Shown here: positions 49,101 through 58,687 of the stretch, piece by piece
How positions within the stretch are numbered: the stretch's first letter is position 1
Layout of the letters: the number at the start of each line of letters is the position of its first letter
Source: Thiohalocapsa sp.
GTDB taxonomy: Bacteria; Pseudomonadota; Gammaproteobacteria; Chromatiales; Chromatiaceae
NCBI GenBank assembly: GCA_028277725.1
Contig: JANQFX010000034.1
Span: 1 to 64,000 of the forward strand
Length of the DNA: 64,000 bases
Direction: 5' to 3'
Notes under the pieces: generated by a model
Seen by the model: the letters and a program-made list of their open reading frames with translations, nothing else
What the model was told of the DNA's origin: nothing
The model's database searches: none
Made by a program: the position numbers and the translations under genes

Positions 49101-49891
49101 CTACCGCCGACCACGGTGCTGGCGGCAAATGCTTGCGCATCTCCCGCTTCGCCACCACCGCCGCCGATGCTCTCGGCGAAGATGCCGGTGGCGTGGGTGC
49201 CTTCGGTGTTCAAACGGCCGGCATTGACGATGCTGATCGCCCCGCCGTTGCCACCGCCTCCACCGTTGCCCCCACGCTGACCGAGCCGAATAACCCCCAG
49301 GTCTTGGTGCTGGCCGCCTGTCCGCCGCCGCCGCCGATGCTGCGCGCGACCAGGGCGTGCGCCCCCGAGCCCCGGGTCCCGGCCGTCCCCGCCGATGGAG
49401 ACGAGCCAACCGCTGTCGAAGCTGCCGTTGCCGCCGGTGCCACCGGCGGCGCGCAGCGACATGGCGGCGACCTCGCCGCCGCTCTGGCCGGTCAGCGGGC
49501 CGTCGATGGCCCCGAAAATGCCGGCATTGATGCTGCCGCCGCTGCCCCCTGCCGCACCGGGCTTGCCGCTGCCGGCGATCTGCGGCTGACCGAGCATCGA
49601 GCCTCCGTTGCCGCCGTTGGAGATCAAGCTCAAGGGGCTTTGGGTCGATTCCTGCAATAGGTTGCCGACGGCGAGCGTGTAGTCGATGGCAGCGCCGCTC
49701 CCGCCGCTCACCGGCGCCCGCGAGCCAAACAGCTCATGCTCGCCATCCGCTCCATCGGCACCGGAATGGTCGACCGTCAGTGACCCCGGGTCCGCACCGG
49801 AGCTGCCAAAGGGAGCCAACCAAACCAGCAGCCCAACGAGAAACCAAGGGCTGACCGTCGGGAGAGGGAGGCTCGGAGATGGTCCGGACAT
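46137..49891 (-). pseudogene. Autotransporter, frameshifted and truncated in its beta-barrel
   Basis: The gene starts at 49891 with a signal peptide (LVGLLVWLAPFGSSGA) and encodes a long passenger with about a dozen SIGGGGG-type repeats, typical of type Va autotransporters. Three frame breaks split it: near 49360-49370, near 49290 and at 49074-49081, all in or next to G runs. The main downstream frame is 46137-49049 (970 residues). The C-terminal barrel begins at about CAWARMTRGNEV, but only some 95 residues remain before an unrelated tail (GSVVCRYRRVLVAEQTCT), where a full barrel needs about 250-300 and a terminal aromatic residue. It cannot insert as drawn, so it is called a pseudogene. Sequencing error could explain the frame breaks but not the missing barrel. 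Confidence 0.8.
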
Positions 49892-50220
49892 CGAGGCTTA
49901 CCGCATTTTTACTGTGGATTTGGTCGAAGCGGCAGTTTAGCTGACAAGCAGTGGTGCGACCGCGGCCTAGGTCTGCTTTCACGGCCTCGCGAAAGGCCAA
50001 GTCAATGCGTTACGGAGAAGACTCGGATTCTGTTGCGCTCCTTCCGGATCTAGGATGGGCAGAACAAAGCGTGCCTATCCGTTTTCCTACCCCCGAAGGC
50101 TTGCATAGACTCCCAGGGCAACATTCGGCGACACTACAAGCCTGGGCCTGGCTACATCGGGCCTCGCCGAGAGGTCAATACGCCCGACTTGCACCCGCCA
50201 GTCCGTGGAGAAGATCAACG
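49892..50220. other. Upstream region of the autotransporter and short gene
   Basis: These 329 bases separate two divergent genes. They contain the REP-like palindrome at 50053-50080 and an AT-richer part near 49895-49935 that may hold the autotransporter promoter. No ribosome-binding site supports extending the gene at 50221 leftwards, though its frame is open. Confidence 0.4.
50053..50080. repeat. REP-like palindrome
   Basis: The arms GGATGGGCA (50053-50061) and TGCCTATCC (50072-50080) form a hairpin with one mismatch. It belongs to the same family as 9416-9442 and 46026-46051. Confidence 0.5.
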
Positions 50221-50718
50221 ATGGCCATCGACATCGAAGCGCAGGTCGACAGGATCCTGGAGGATGCCCGCGAGGAGCTCCTGGCCGTGGTCCGAGCTGA
50301 GGCGCAGCGCGTTGCCGCGGCTGACGACGCCGCGGAGTCGGCGGAGAGCCCCGCCGCGGACACCCCTGCGGCAAGCGTCGAGCCCCAAACCGGCGCCGGA
50401 ACCAGCCCCAAGACCGGCGCAACCCTACCGGATCACCCGCCACGCGTCTCGGTCGAGCATGAGCGGCCCTTCATTTACGATTATCCGAGCAAGACCCCGG
50501 ACGGGCGCTTCGTGCCTGTGTCCTGGGTCGGACCCATTCCTGGTCAGTCGGCCATCACCGCGGACGACATCGCAGAGCTGGCGGACGTCTGGAACATCGA
50601 CCCCTGCCACCTGCGCGCCGGGCGCTGGGCGGCCTTCGCGAAGGATTACAACGGCCCCGGCTTCCGCAAGAACCGCTACGACGAGAAGCTCGCTGCTGCC
50701 GCGCGCCGCTGCCGCTGA
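50221..50718 (+). CDS. Small protein with a possible N-acetylmuramidase-like C-terminus
   Basis: The 165-residue product has an acidic, Ala-rich N-terminal half (helical, residues 1-65) and a C-terminal part. ADDIAELADVWNIDPCHLRA there resembles the start of phage N-acetylmuramidase domains, and GRWAAFAKDYNGPGFRKNRYDEKLAAAA resembles their end. The central catalytic part, about 100 residues, is missing, as if deleted. The gene may be a remnant, or a small protein that only keeps the fold edges. It lies upstream of the glycine riboswitch and is not obviously linked to it. Confidence 0.5.
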   Translation: MAIDIEAQVDRILEDAREELLAVVRAEAQRVAAADDAAESAESPAADTPAASVEPQTGAGTSPKTGATLPDHPPRVSVEHERPFIYDYPSKTPDGRFVPVSWVGPIPGQSAITADDIAELADVWNIDPCHLRAGRWAAFAKDYNGPGFRKNRYDEKLAAAARRCR

Positions 50719-50825
50719 CACCGGAGTCGGCTGAGTCGGTCCGACAGGCTCCAATCCAATATCGCGTGCCGAAACCCGCCGCTTGGCATCCCCCGCGGCG
50801 GGCTTTATAGTCTCGGTTCGGTTTC

Positions 50826-51079
50826 GGGGCCGCGGGAGAGACCGGCAGTAAGCCCACAGGGGCCTATTCGCCGGCGCCGAAGGCGCAACACCGCCCGGAA
50901 TCGCTCAGGCAAAAGGACCGCGGCATCCACGTACCGACTCTGGAGAGTGGCCGGCCCCATGGCGCTGGCCCACCGACGGGGCAGCGACGAGCGCCGGTGG
51001 TCACAGCGGGGACAGAGTTCCTCACAAGGTATCCACCGATCTCGCAGCAAACTCTCAGGTCCAGGACAGAGGGGCGGCC
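50826..51079 (+). promoter_or_regulatory. Tandem glycine riboswitch upstream of gcvT
   Basis: Two glycine aptamers lie in tandem in the 435-base leader of gcvT. Aptamer 1 (about 50826-50953) shows GCGGGAGAG, GCCGAAGGCGCAA, CGCTCAGGCAAAAGGACCGC and CTCTGGAGAG. Aptamer 2 (about 50954-51079) ends with AAACTCTCAGGTCCAGG and ACAGAGGGG. These are the conserved core sequences of the gcvT motif, in which two aptamers respond to glycine and turn on the glycine cleavage genes. The gcvT start is about 75 bases further on. The rest of the leader has no open reading frame. Confidence 0.93.
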
Positions 51080-51153
51080 CACGGACACCTCGTCCGTGCG
51101 TCGTCGTTCGTCCACCGCCCGGCCTCGCGGCCCGGCAGACCGGGAGGCCCCGC

Positions 51154-52251
51154 ATGGGTTCCAGAACTCCTCTGTACGACCAGCACGTCGCCCTCGGCGG
51201 CAAGATGGTCCCCTTCGGCGGTTGGGATATGCCGCTGCACTACGGCTCGCAGCTCGAGGAGCACCACGTCGTGCGCCGCGACGCCGGCATGTTCGACGTC
51301 TCGCACATGCAGCCGGTCGACGTCACCGGCCAGGCCGCCAAGCCCTTCCTGCAGTACTTGCTCGCCAATGACGTCAACAAGCTCGCCGAACCCGGCAAGG
51401 CCCTCTACAGCTGCATGCTCAACGAGCATGGCGGGGTCGTCGACGACCTGATCTGCTACTACCTTGCACCCGGACGCTACCGGCCGGTGGTCAACGCAGC
51501 CACCGCCGACAAGGACCTGGCCTGGATGCAGGATCGGGCCGCGGGCTTCGACGTGACCATCCGCCGCCGGGACGACCTGGCGATGATCGCCGTGCAAGGC
51601 CCCAACGCCCGCACGAAGGCCGAGCCCCTGTTGCCGGAGGCGGTGCGCAGACCGGCCATGTCGCTTCGGCCCTTCCACGCGGCGGAGGGCGACGACTGGC
51701 TGGTCGGGCGTACCGGTTACACCGGCGAGGACGGCTTCGAGATCATTCTGCCCGTCGCAGAGGCCGAGTCCCTCTGGCGCGGCCTGCTCGAGGCAGCTGT
51801 CGTTCCCTGCGGTCTCGGTGCGCGGGACACCCTTCGGCTGGAGGCCGGCATGAACCTCTATGGCCAGGACATGGACGACGCCACGGACCCGCTGTCTGCG
51901 GGCCTCGGCTGGACCATTGCCTGGCAGCCGCTGGAGCGCAATTTCATGGGGCGCCGGGCATTGCAGGCGAAACGCGAAGCGCCGGACCTGCCCAGATTCG
52001 TCGGCCTGCTGCTCACCGGCCGCGGCGTGTTGCGCCCGCACCAGCGAGTGCTGCTGGACGACGAACCGGTGGGCGAGACCACCTCCGGTGGCTTCTCCCC
52101 GACCCTGGAGCGCTCCATCGCGCTCGCACGCGTCTCCCCCGACGCCGCACGGGCAGATGAGCTCAGCGTCGATATCCGCGGCAAGGCCGTGCCGGCTCGC
52201 ATCGTCCGCCCACCCTTCGTGCGCAACGGCCAGGCCAAGATCGAGACCTAA
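51154..52251 (+). CDS. gcvT: Glycine cleavage T protein (aminomethyltransferase)
   Basis: GcvT takes the aminomethyl group from lipoyl-GcvH to tetrahydrofolate, releasing ammonia. The 365-residue protein begins SRTPLYDQHVALGGKMVPFGGWDMPLHY and shows RDAGMFDVSHM, GRTGYTGEDGFEI and GLGARDTLRLEAGMNLYGQDMD, all typical. GGGAGG lies just before the ATG at 51154. The upstream riboswitch controls it. It is followed by gcvH after 195 bases that hold a repeat. Confidence 0.97.
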   Translation: MGSRTPLYDQHVALGGKMVPFGGWDMPLHYGSQLEEHHVVRRDAGMFDVSHMQPVDVTGQAAKPFLQYLLANDVNKLAEPGKALYSCMLNEHGGVVDDLICYYLAPGRYRPVVNAATADKDLAWMQDRAAGFDVTIRRRDDLAMIAVQGPNARTKAEPLLPEAVRRPAMSLRPFHAAEGDDWLVGRTGYTGEDGFEIILPVAEAESLWRGLLEAAVVPCGLGARDTLRLEAGMNLYGQDMDDATDPLSAGLGWTIAWQPLERNFMGRRALQAKREAPDLPRFVGLLLTGRGVLRPHQRVLLDDEPVGETTSGGFSPTLERSIALARVSPDAARADELSVDIRGKAVPARIVRPPFVRNGQAKIET

Positions 52252-52255
52252 GTTG

Positions 52256-52410
52256 GAAGCCGATTATTGGCCATCCATGGCCAAAATCGGCGCGGGAAGC
52301 GAAAAGCTTAGGTTTGGCTTCCCTTCATTTTCAGTGCCTTGCGTCCCTAAGAATGGCGGGCATCCTGCCCCGCACGAAAACCGCTGATAACTCATTTCCA
52401 CTTCCCGAAC
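52256..52410. repeat. MITE/REP-like palindrome cluster, copy 2
   Basis: Between gcvT and gcvH lie TTGGCCAT/ATGGCCAA (52267-52274 and 52277-52284), a GGGAAGC/GCTTCCC pair, and the imperfect GCGGGCATCCTGCCCCGC. The order and the shared core CATCCTGCCCCGCAC show that it is a diverged copy of the cluster at 8716-8859. It may loosen coupling between gcvT and gcvH. Confidence 0.55.
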
Positions 52411-52446
52411 CAACGATCAACCCGCCGCATCATTTAGGAGTCAGCC

Positions 52447-52836
52447 ATGAGCAACATGCCTGCGGAACTCAAGTTCACCAAGAGCCACGAATGGGTCAAT
52501 GACAACGGCGACGGCACCTACACCGTCGGCATCACGGACCATGCCCAGGAGGCGCTCGGCGATCTGGTCTTCGTCGAACTGCCCGAGGTCGGCGCCAAGC
52601 TGGCGGCCGAGGACGGGTGCGCCGTGGTCGAATCGGTCAAGGCCGCGTCCGACATCTACGCACCGATCGCGGGCGAGGTGACCGCGGTCAACGATGCCCT
52701 GGACGGTGCGCCCGAGACCATCAACAGCGACCCCTACGGCGACGGCTGGATCTTCAAGCTGTCCGCCGGCAGCGGGGCCGCCGACGGCCTGCTCGACGCG
52801 GACGCCTACCAGGCGGTCGTCGACGACGAGGGCTGA
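52447..52836 (+). CDS. gcvH: Glycine cleavage H protein
   Basis: GcvH carries the lipoyl arm between the P, T and L proteins. The 129-residue product has the family pattern: [40 protein letters not shown] and the lipoylation site VESVKAASD, with Lys of ESVKA. The ATG at 52447 follows an AGGAG ribosome site. It is followed by gcvPA after 99 bases. Confidence 0.97.
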   Translation: MSNMPAELKFTKSHEWVNDNGDGTYTVGITDHAQEALGDLVFVELPEVGAKLAAEDGCAVVESVKAASDIYAPIAGEVTAVNDALDGAPETINSDPYGDGWIFKLSAGSGAADGLLDADAYQAVVDDEG

Positions 52837-52935
52837 TCGGGCGCGATGGGCCACCGCACCCGGGGTGTGGTGGTCCGACAGAACCCGCTCCGGTGCCGCA
52901 GGCCGATACACCAAACAAGCAGAGCACAGCGACCC

Positions 52936-54303
52936 ATGCCGTTCATTCCCCATACCGACGCCGACGTCGCGGAGATGCTCGACGCCATCGGCGCCGGCAA
53001 CATCGACGAACTCTTCGACGAGATCCCGCCCGCGCTGCGCGCCGGGGGGCTCGACGGCATTCCGTCAGGCCTCACCGAGATGGAGGTCTCCCGGCTCATG
53101 CAGGGCCGCGCCCGCGCCGACGGCCAGCCGCTGTGCTTCATCGGTGCCGGGGCCTACGAGCACCACATCCCGGCGGCCGTCTGGCAGATCACGACCCGCG
53201 GCGAGTTCTACAGCGCCTACACGCCCTACCAGGCCGAAGCGAGCCAGGGCACGCTGCAGGTGGTGTACGAGTTCCAATCCATGATGACGGCACTGACCGG
53301 TCTGGATGTCTCCAACGCCTCGCTCTACGACGGCGCATCCGCCCTCGCCGAGGCCATCCTGATGGCCGTTCGCGCCAACCGGAAGAGCAACTCCAAGCGC
53401 GTGCTGTTGCCACGCAATCTGCACCCGGCCTATCGGCGCACGATACGCGGACTCGTGGGCAATCAGGGCATCGAGCTCGTGGAGGTGCCCTTCGATTCCA
53501 CCACCGGACAAACGCCCGTGGCCCGGTTCGACGCGGCCGCGGCCGGCGGGGACTTCGCCGCCGCCGTGATTGCTCAGCCCAACTTCTTCGGCGCACTCGA
53601 AGACGTCGACGCCATCACCGACTGGGCGCACGCACGGAACACGCTGGTCATCGGTGTGGTCAATCCGGTGGCCCTGGCGGTGTTGTCGCCCCCCGGAGAT
53701 TGGGGAGAAACGGGGGCGGACATCGCCTGTGGCGAGGGCCAGCCGCTGGGCATGCCGCTGGCCTCCGGTGGACCCTACCTCGGCTTCCTGACCTGCAAGC
53801 AGGGCTATGTGCGCCAGATTCCCGGGCGCATCGCCGGCAAGACCCTGGACGCCGAGGGCAAGGTCGGCTACACGCTGACGCTGCAGGCGCGCGAGCAGCA
53901 TATCCGCCGCTCCAAGGCGACGTCCAATATCTGCACCAACCAGGGCCTGCTGGTGACGGCGGCGACCATCCACATGGCCATCCTCGGCGCGGAAGGGCTG
54001 GAGCGGGTCGCCGCGAGCTGCCACGCCAACACCCGCCGCCTGGGCGAGCTGCTGTGCGAGATCCCGGGCGTGGAGCCGGTCTTCGACGGCCCCATCTTCC
54101 ACGAGCAGGCCCTGCGCCTGCCGAGCGCGAGCACAGAGGTGCTGGGCAAACTGGCGGAGCAGGACATCCTCGGCGGATTCGACCTCGGTGGGGACTATCC
54201 GGAGCTCGCCCCGGCCATCCTGATCTGCGCCACGGAGCTTCGAACCGAGGAGGAGATGCTCGCCTTCCGCGACCAACTCGCGGCGATCCTCTCCAACGCC
54301 TGA
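52936..54303 (+). CDS. gcvPA: Glycine decarboxylase subunit 1 (GcvPA)
   Basis: The 455-residue protein is the N-terminal half of glycine decarboxylase, with a PLP-transferase fold lacking the PLP lysine. Motifs are [15 protein letters not shown] at the start, [38 protein letters not shown] and [12 protein letters not shown]. In organisms with a split P protein it pairs with GcvPB, which binds PLP. The split form is found in many Chromatiales, Thermus and Gram-positives; E. coli has the fused form. It lies between gcvH and gcvPB. Confidence 0.96.
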   Translation: MPFIPHTDADVAEMLDAIGAGNIDELFDEIPPALRAGGLDGIPSGLTEMEVSRLMQGRARADGQPLCFIGAGAYEHHIPAAVWQITTRGEFYSAYTPYQAEASQGTLQVVYEFQSMMTALTGLDVSNASLYDGASALAEAILMAVRANRKSNSKRVLLPRNLHPAYRRTIRGLVGNQGIELVEVPFDSTTGQTPVARFDAAAAGGDFAAAVIAQPNFFGALEDVDAITDWAHARNTLVIGVVNPVALAVLSPPGDWGETGADIACGEGQPLGMPLASGGPYLGFLTCKQGYVRQIPGRIAGKTLDAEGKVGYTLTLQAREQHIRRSKATSNICTNQGLLVTAATIHMAILGAEGLERVAASCHANTRRLGELLCEIPGVEPVFDGPIFHEQALRLPSASTEVLGKLAEQDILGGFDLGGDYPELAPAILICATELRTEEEMLAFRDQLAAILSNA

Positions 54304-54411
54304 GCGGCGGCCACACGCGGCGAACAGAACCCCCAGACTTCCGTCGGCGCGGGGCCACCGAGAGTCCCACGCCCGCACGACCCGACCCAGCACCCGATCC
54401 AGGACCCGAGC

Positions 54412-55881
54412 ATGCTGATCCAAGAGCAATCCCGCCCAGGCCGCGCGGCGACCGCACAGGCCCCGCAGCACATGGCCGACCTGTCTGACCTACCCTCGGG
54501 CCTGCGCCGCAGGAAGCGCGCCGCACTACCCGAGGTCTCGGAGCTGCAGGCGGTCCGCCACTACACGCGGCTATCGCAGAAGAATTTCTCTATCGACACG
54601 CAGTTCTACCCGCTCGGTTCCTGCACCATGAAGTACAACCCGCGGGCCTGTAACAGCCTCGCCTCCCTGCCCGGCTTCCTGGCCCGACATCCGGCCGCGC
54701 CGGCGTCTCACAGCCAGGGCATCATGGCCTGTCTGCACGAATTGCAGGACATCCTGAAGATCGTCACCGGCATGCATGCGGTGTCGCTGGCGCCCGCCGC
54801 CGGCGCCCAGGGCGAGCTGGCCGGCGTCATGATGATCCGTGCCTACCACGACGCCCGCGGCGACCACGAACGGCTTGAGATCCTGGTGCCGGACGCGGCC
54901 CACGGCACCAATCCCGCATCCGCGATCATGGCCGGTTTCGAGGTGCGCGAGATCCCCACCGGCAACAACGGCGACGTGGACATCGCCGCCCTGCGCGACG
55001 CGGTCGGCCCACGCACGGCGGGCATCATGCTCACCAACCCGAGCACCGTCGGCGTCTTCGACCGCAACATCCAGGCCATCGCCGAGACCGTGCACGAGGC
55101 CGGCGGCCTGCTCTACTACGACGGCGCCAATCTGAATGCCATCCTCGGCAAGGTCCGGCCCGGCGACATGGGCTTCGACGTTATCCACATGAATCTGCAC
55201 AAGACCTTCTCGACGCCCCACGGCGGCGGTGGTCCGGGTGCGGGGCCGGTGGGCGTCTCCAAGCGCCTGGAACCCTTCCTGCCGGTGCCGCTGGTCGTCA
55301 AGGACGGCCAGCAGTACCGCTGGCAGGTGGAGCCCGACCGTCCCGAGTCCATCGGCCGCATGACCGCCTTCGGCGGCAACATGGGCATCCTGCTGCGGGC
55401 CTACATCTATGCTCGCATGCTCGGCGCCGATGGCATGCGCCGTGTGTCCGAGTACGCCACACTCAACGCCAACTATCTGATGGCGCGCCTCCAGGAGGCG
55501 GGCTTCACGGCCGCCTATCCGGAACGCCGTGCCAGCCACGAGTTCATTATTACCCTGAAGCCGGAGGCCAAGGCCTTCGGCACCAACGCCATGGACTTCG
55601 CGAAGCGGCTGTTGGATTACGGCTTCCACGCACCGACCACTTACTTCCCGCTGTTGGTGCCCGAGTGCCTGCTCATCGAGCCCACCGAGTCCGAGGCGAA
55701 GGAGGACCTCGACGGCTTCGTCGAGGCCATGATCAAGACGCGTGCCGAGGCGGAGCAAGCGCCGGAGACCCTGAAGCAGGCCCCACATAGCCTCCCGGTG
55801 CGCCGACTCGACGACGTCCGCGCGGCGAGGCACCTGGATGTCGCCTGGAAGGCCGACGAGACGGGGGAGGACGCGGCCTGA
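54412..55881 (+). CDS. gcvPB: Glycine decarboxylase subunit 2 (GcvPB)
   Basis: The 489-residue protein carries the PLP site in [21 protein letters not shown], where the Lys forms the Schiff base. [19 protein letters not shown] and [11 protein letters not shown] are further family motifs. With GcvPA it forms the decarboxylase that feeds the aminomethyl group to GcvH. It is the last gene of the gcv set. gcvL (dihydrolipoyl dehydrogenase) is not in the window and must be supplied from elsewhere, as is usual. Confidence 0.96.
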   Translation: MLIQEQSRPGRAATAQAPQHMADLSDLPSGLRRRKRAALPEVSELQAVRHYTRLSQKNFSIDTQFYPLGSCTMKYNPRACNSLASLPGFLARHPAAPASHSQGIMACLHELQDILKIVTGMHAVSLAPAAGAQGELAGVMMIRAYHDARGDHERLEILVPDAAHGTNPASAIMAGFEVREIPTGNNGDVDIAALRDAVGPRTAGIMLTNPSTVGVFDRNIQAIAETVHEAGGLLYYDGANLNAILGKVRPGDMGFDVIHMNLHKTFSTPHGGGGPGAGPVGVSKRLEPFLPVPLVVKDGQQYRWQVEPDRPESIGRMTAFGGNMGILLRAYIYARMLGADGMRRVSEYATLNANYLMARLQEAGFTAAYPERRASHEFIITLKPEAKAFGTNAMDFAKRLLDYGFHAPTTYFPLLVPECLLIEPTESEAKEDLDGFVEAMIKTRAEAEQAPETLKQAPHSLPVRRLDDVRAARHLDVAWKADETGEDAA

Positions 55882-56046
55882 GGGACTATGGGACAAGCCG
55901 GCCTCGTCCCTGCGCGCGAAGAGTGCCCTCGGGTACCCATGGATACACCCTGTGGGAGCGGCCGTCGGCGGCGATGCGCCGCGCACGGGCGATGGGATCG
56001 CGGCAGGAGTTCCGCTGCCACGTCATCGACCCCAGGTTGAGCGAGC

Positions 56047-56418
56047 ATGGCCAATCGTAACAACCACGGCTGGAGGCGCGTCGTCTATGCCTTCGGCTAC
56101 TCGATGCAGGGGCTCAAGGCCTGTTACCAGGGCGAGGAGGCGTTCCGCCAGGAAGTGCTGTTCCTGATTCCGCTCGTGCCCCTCGGAGTCTGGCTCGGCG
56201 ATTCGCCGGTGGAACGCGCCATGCTGGTGGGAAGCCTGCTCATGGTCCCCATCGTGGAACTGCTCAACTCCGCCATCGAGGCCAACGTGGACCGCATCGG
56301 CACCGAGATCCACGAACTGTCCGAGCGCGCCAAGGACATCGCCTCTGCCGCCGTGTTCGTGAGTATCGTCTTCGCGGTGGTGATATGGGCCCTCATCCTG
56401 GTGCCCAAATGGATCTAA
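56047..56418 (+). CDS. dgkA: Diacylglycerol kinase DgkA
   Basis: DgkA is an inner-membrane enzyme that phosphorylates diacylglycerol released during membrane-derived oligosaccharide and LPS synthesis. The 123-residue protein has three membrane helices and the catalytic motif MVPIVELLNSAIEANVDRI, with the Glu and Asn of the family active site. Length matches E. coli DgkA. It lies between gcvPB and moaB with short gaps on both sides. Confidence 0.95.
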   Translation: MANRNNHGWRRVVYAFGYSMQGLKACYQGEEAFRQEVLFLIPLVPLGVWLGDSPVERAMLVGSLLMVPIVELLNSAIEANVDRIGTEIHELSERAKDIASAAVFVSIVFAVVIWALILVPKWI

Positions 56419-56481
56419 CGGGTACACCTCCAGGACCCGATGCCCCAGTGTAGACCCCAATCCCAACCGCAAGTCCGACCC

Positions 56482-57018
56482 ATGAGCAGAACACCAGACG
56501 ACGCCCCCTTCCTGCCGCTGAACGTGGCCATCGCCACGGTCTCGGACAGCCGTAGCGAGGCCGACGATACCTCCGGCGACTATCTGTGCGAGCAGGTCGC
56601 CGCCGCCGGGCACCGCCTGGCCGACCGCCGTATCTGCCCCGACGACGTCTACGAGCTCCGGGCGCTGTTCTCGGCATGGATCGCGGAGCCGGGGGTGCGC
56701 GTCATCATCAGCACTGGAGGCACCGGCATCACCGGCCGCGACAGTACGCCGGAGGCCGTGGCGCCACTGTTCGATAAGGCCATCGACGGCTTCGGCGAGC
56801 TGTTCCGGCAGGTGTCGTTCCAGGACATCGGTGCATCCACGGTGCAGTCCCGCGCCGTGGCCGGCCTCGCCAACGGCACGCTGGTGTTCTGCCTGCCGGG
56901 CTCCACCGGTGCCTGCCGCACGGCCTGGACCAGCATCCTTGCGTCCCAGCTCGACAGTCGCACCCGGCCCTGCAACTTTGCGCAACTCATCGCGCGCTTC
57001 GACGAGCATCGCACATGA
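56482..57018 (+). CDS. moaB: Molybdenum cofactor protein MoaB
   Basis: MoaB-type proteins bind molybdopterin, and some adenylate it. The 178-residue product has the MoCF_biosynth domain with [11 protein letters not shown] near the start and [19 protein letters not shown] in the middle. The ATG at 56482 follows family alignment; an upstream Met adds an unrelated stretch. The moeA gene starts four bases before its stop (ATGA), so they are coupled. With moeA and moaD it forms a small molybdenum cofactor operon. Confidence 0.93.
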   Translation: MSRTPDDAPFLPLNVAIATVSDSRSEADDTSGDYLCEQVAAAGHRLADRRICPDDVYELRALFSAWIAEPGVRVIISTGGTGITGRDSTPEAVAPLFDKAIDGFGELFRQVSFQDIGASTVQSRAVAGLANGTLVFCLPGSTGACRTAWTSILASQLDSRTRPCNFAQLIARFDEHRT

Positions 57019-58268
57019 GCGTTGCCCACGGCTGCGGCGGCAACGACGCCGTCCTGTCGGTCGAGGCGGCGCTCGAGTTGCTGCTCGCCCATGCCCGACC
57101 CGTCCAAGGTACCGAGCGGCTCCCCCTGGGCGCCGTGCTCGGGCGCATGCTCGCCGAGCCCATTTCGGCCCCGGTCGATCTGCCCCCTTGGGACAACAGC
57201 GCAATGGACGGCTACGCCGTGCGCGGCGCCGACGTCGCCGACCACCCGGACCATAGCCTGGCCGTCTCCCAGCGCATCCCCGCGGGGAGTCGAGCGCAGC
57301 CGCTCGAACCCGGCACCGCCGCGCGCATCTTCACCGGCGCGCCTGTGCCGGCGGGCGCCGATACGGTCGTGGTCCAGGAGGCGTGTGAAGCACTGGACGA
57401 TGGCGCACGGGTGCGGCTGCCGGCAGACGTCACCAGCGGTCACAACATCCGCTACCAGGGCGAACAGGTGCGGGCCGGAGCCGAGGTGCTGCCGGCGGGC
57501 ACGCGCCTGGACCCGCAACACCTGGCCGTCGCGGCGTCCGTCGGCCGCGCCGATGCCCTGGTCCGACGGCGGCTGAAGGTCGCGATCTTCGCCAGCGGCG
57601 ATGAACTGGTGGAACCGGGCCATCCGCTGGGCGATGGTCAGATCTACAACTCCAACCGAACCCTGTTCCACGCCCTGCTCGGCACGCTCGGCTGTGAGGT
57701 ACTGGACCTCGGCATCGTCGCGGACACGCCGGAGGCGACTCGTGCAGCGCTGGCCAGGGGTGCGGAGCAGGCGGACCTGGTGCTCGCAAGCGGCGGCGTC
57801 TCCGTCGGTGAAGAGGACCATGTGCGCCCCGCGGTCGAGGCCCTCGGGCGGCTCGACCTGTGGCGGGTGGCCATGCGGCCCGGACGTCCGCTCGCCTTCG
57901 GGCAAGTCGCCGGGACGCCCTTCATCGGCAGCCCGGGCAACCCCGTGTCGCTGTTCGTGACCTTCTGCCTGTTCGCGCGGCCCTTCATCCAGCGCATGCA
58001 GGGCATGGAGCCGATCCGCCTGCCGCGCGGCATCCGAACCTTGGCCGGATTCGATTTGCCCAAGCCGGTCAAGCGTCGGGAGTACCGGCGATCCAGGCTG
58101 GTGACGGGTGCCGGCGATATCCCGACCGTGGAGGCTTACGCGAGCAATTCATCGGCCGACCTGACCTCCCTGACCTGGGCCGATGGACTGGCGATCGTAC
58201 CCGAGCATCGAACCTTCAACGCCGGTGAACCCCTGACCTTCCTGCCCTTCAGCGAGTTGCTGTCATGA
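57015..58268 (+). CDS. moeA: Molybdopterin molybdenumtransferase MoeA
   Basis: MoeA inserts molybdate into adenylated molybdopterin. The 417-residue protein has the MoeA N-terminal domain ([14 protein letters not shown]), the middle MoCF domain ([38 protein letters not shown]) and the C-terminal beta domain. Conserved [11 protein letters not shown] is present. It overlaps moaB by four bases and moaD by four bases. Confidence 0.96.
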   Translation: MSVAHGCGGNDAVLSVEAALELLLAHARPVQGTERLPLGAVLGRMLAEPISAPVDLPPWDNSAMDGYAVRGADVADHPDHSLAVSQRIPAGSRAQPLEPGTAARIFTGAPVPAGADTVVVQEACEALDDGARVRLPADVTSGHNIRYQGEQVRAGAEVLPAGTRLDPQHLAVAASVGRADALVRRRLKVAIFASGDELVEPGHPLGDGQIYNSNRTLFHALLGTLGCEVLDLGIVADTPEATRAALARGAEQADLVLASGGVSVGEEDHVRPAVEALGRLDLWRVAMRPGRPLAFGQVAGTPFIGSPGNPVSLFVTFCLFARPFIQRMQGMEPIRLPRGIRTLAGFDLPKPVKRREYRRSRLVTGAGDIPTVEAYASNSSADLTSLTWADGLAIVPEHRTFNAGEPLTFLPFSELLS

Positions 58269-58516
58269 TCCAGTTGCGCTACTTCGCCAGCCTGCGCGAG
58301 GCCGTCGGCATCGACAGCGAAACCCTGACGCCGGAACGGGCCGGCACGGTGGATCAGATTCGCACCCTACTCCAGGCCCGTGGCGGTGCCTGGGCGGAGG
58401 CCCTGGACCCGTCCAGGCGGGTGCTCGCGGCCGTGAATCAACAGATGGCGCGGATGGACACGCCCGTGGAGGATGGCGACGAGCTGGCCTTCTTTCCGCC
58501 AGTGACCGGCGGCTGA
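58265..58516 (+). CDS. moaD: Molybdopterin synthase sulfur carrier subunit MoaD
   Basis: The 83-residue ubiquitin-like protein ends in PPVTGG, with the C-terminal Gly-Gly that receives the thiocarboxylate sulfur for molybdopterin synthesis. The N-terminal [14 protein letters not shown] is typical. It is coupled to moeA by a four-base overlap. The partner moaE is not found downstream; the next gene is on the other strand. Confidence 0.93.
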   Translation: MIQLRYFASLREAVGIDSETLTPERAGTVDQIRTLLQARGGAWAEALDPSRRVLAAVNQQMARMDTPVEDGDELAFFPPVTGG

Positions 58517-58687
58517 GCGGCTCGGCGCAGACCGCCGCCGTCAACACCCGCCCCTCAACGCCCCCCATTCAAGGAACGAGTCAGAAACAGTCCCCCTTGT
58601 GCCGAGCGGTGGTGACTGCCGTATCAGCAAGCCGAACGGTGATCGTTGTCGCGCTGCCGAGTTGTTTCACCTGTTCTTGGCCCGTGA

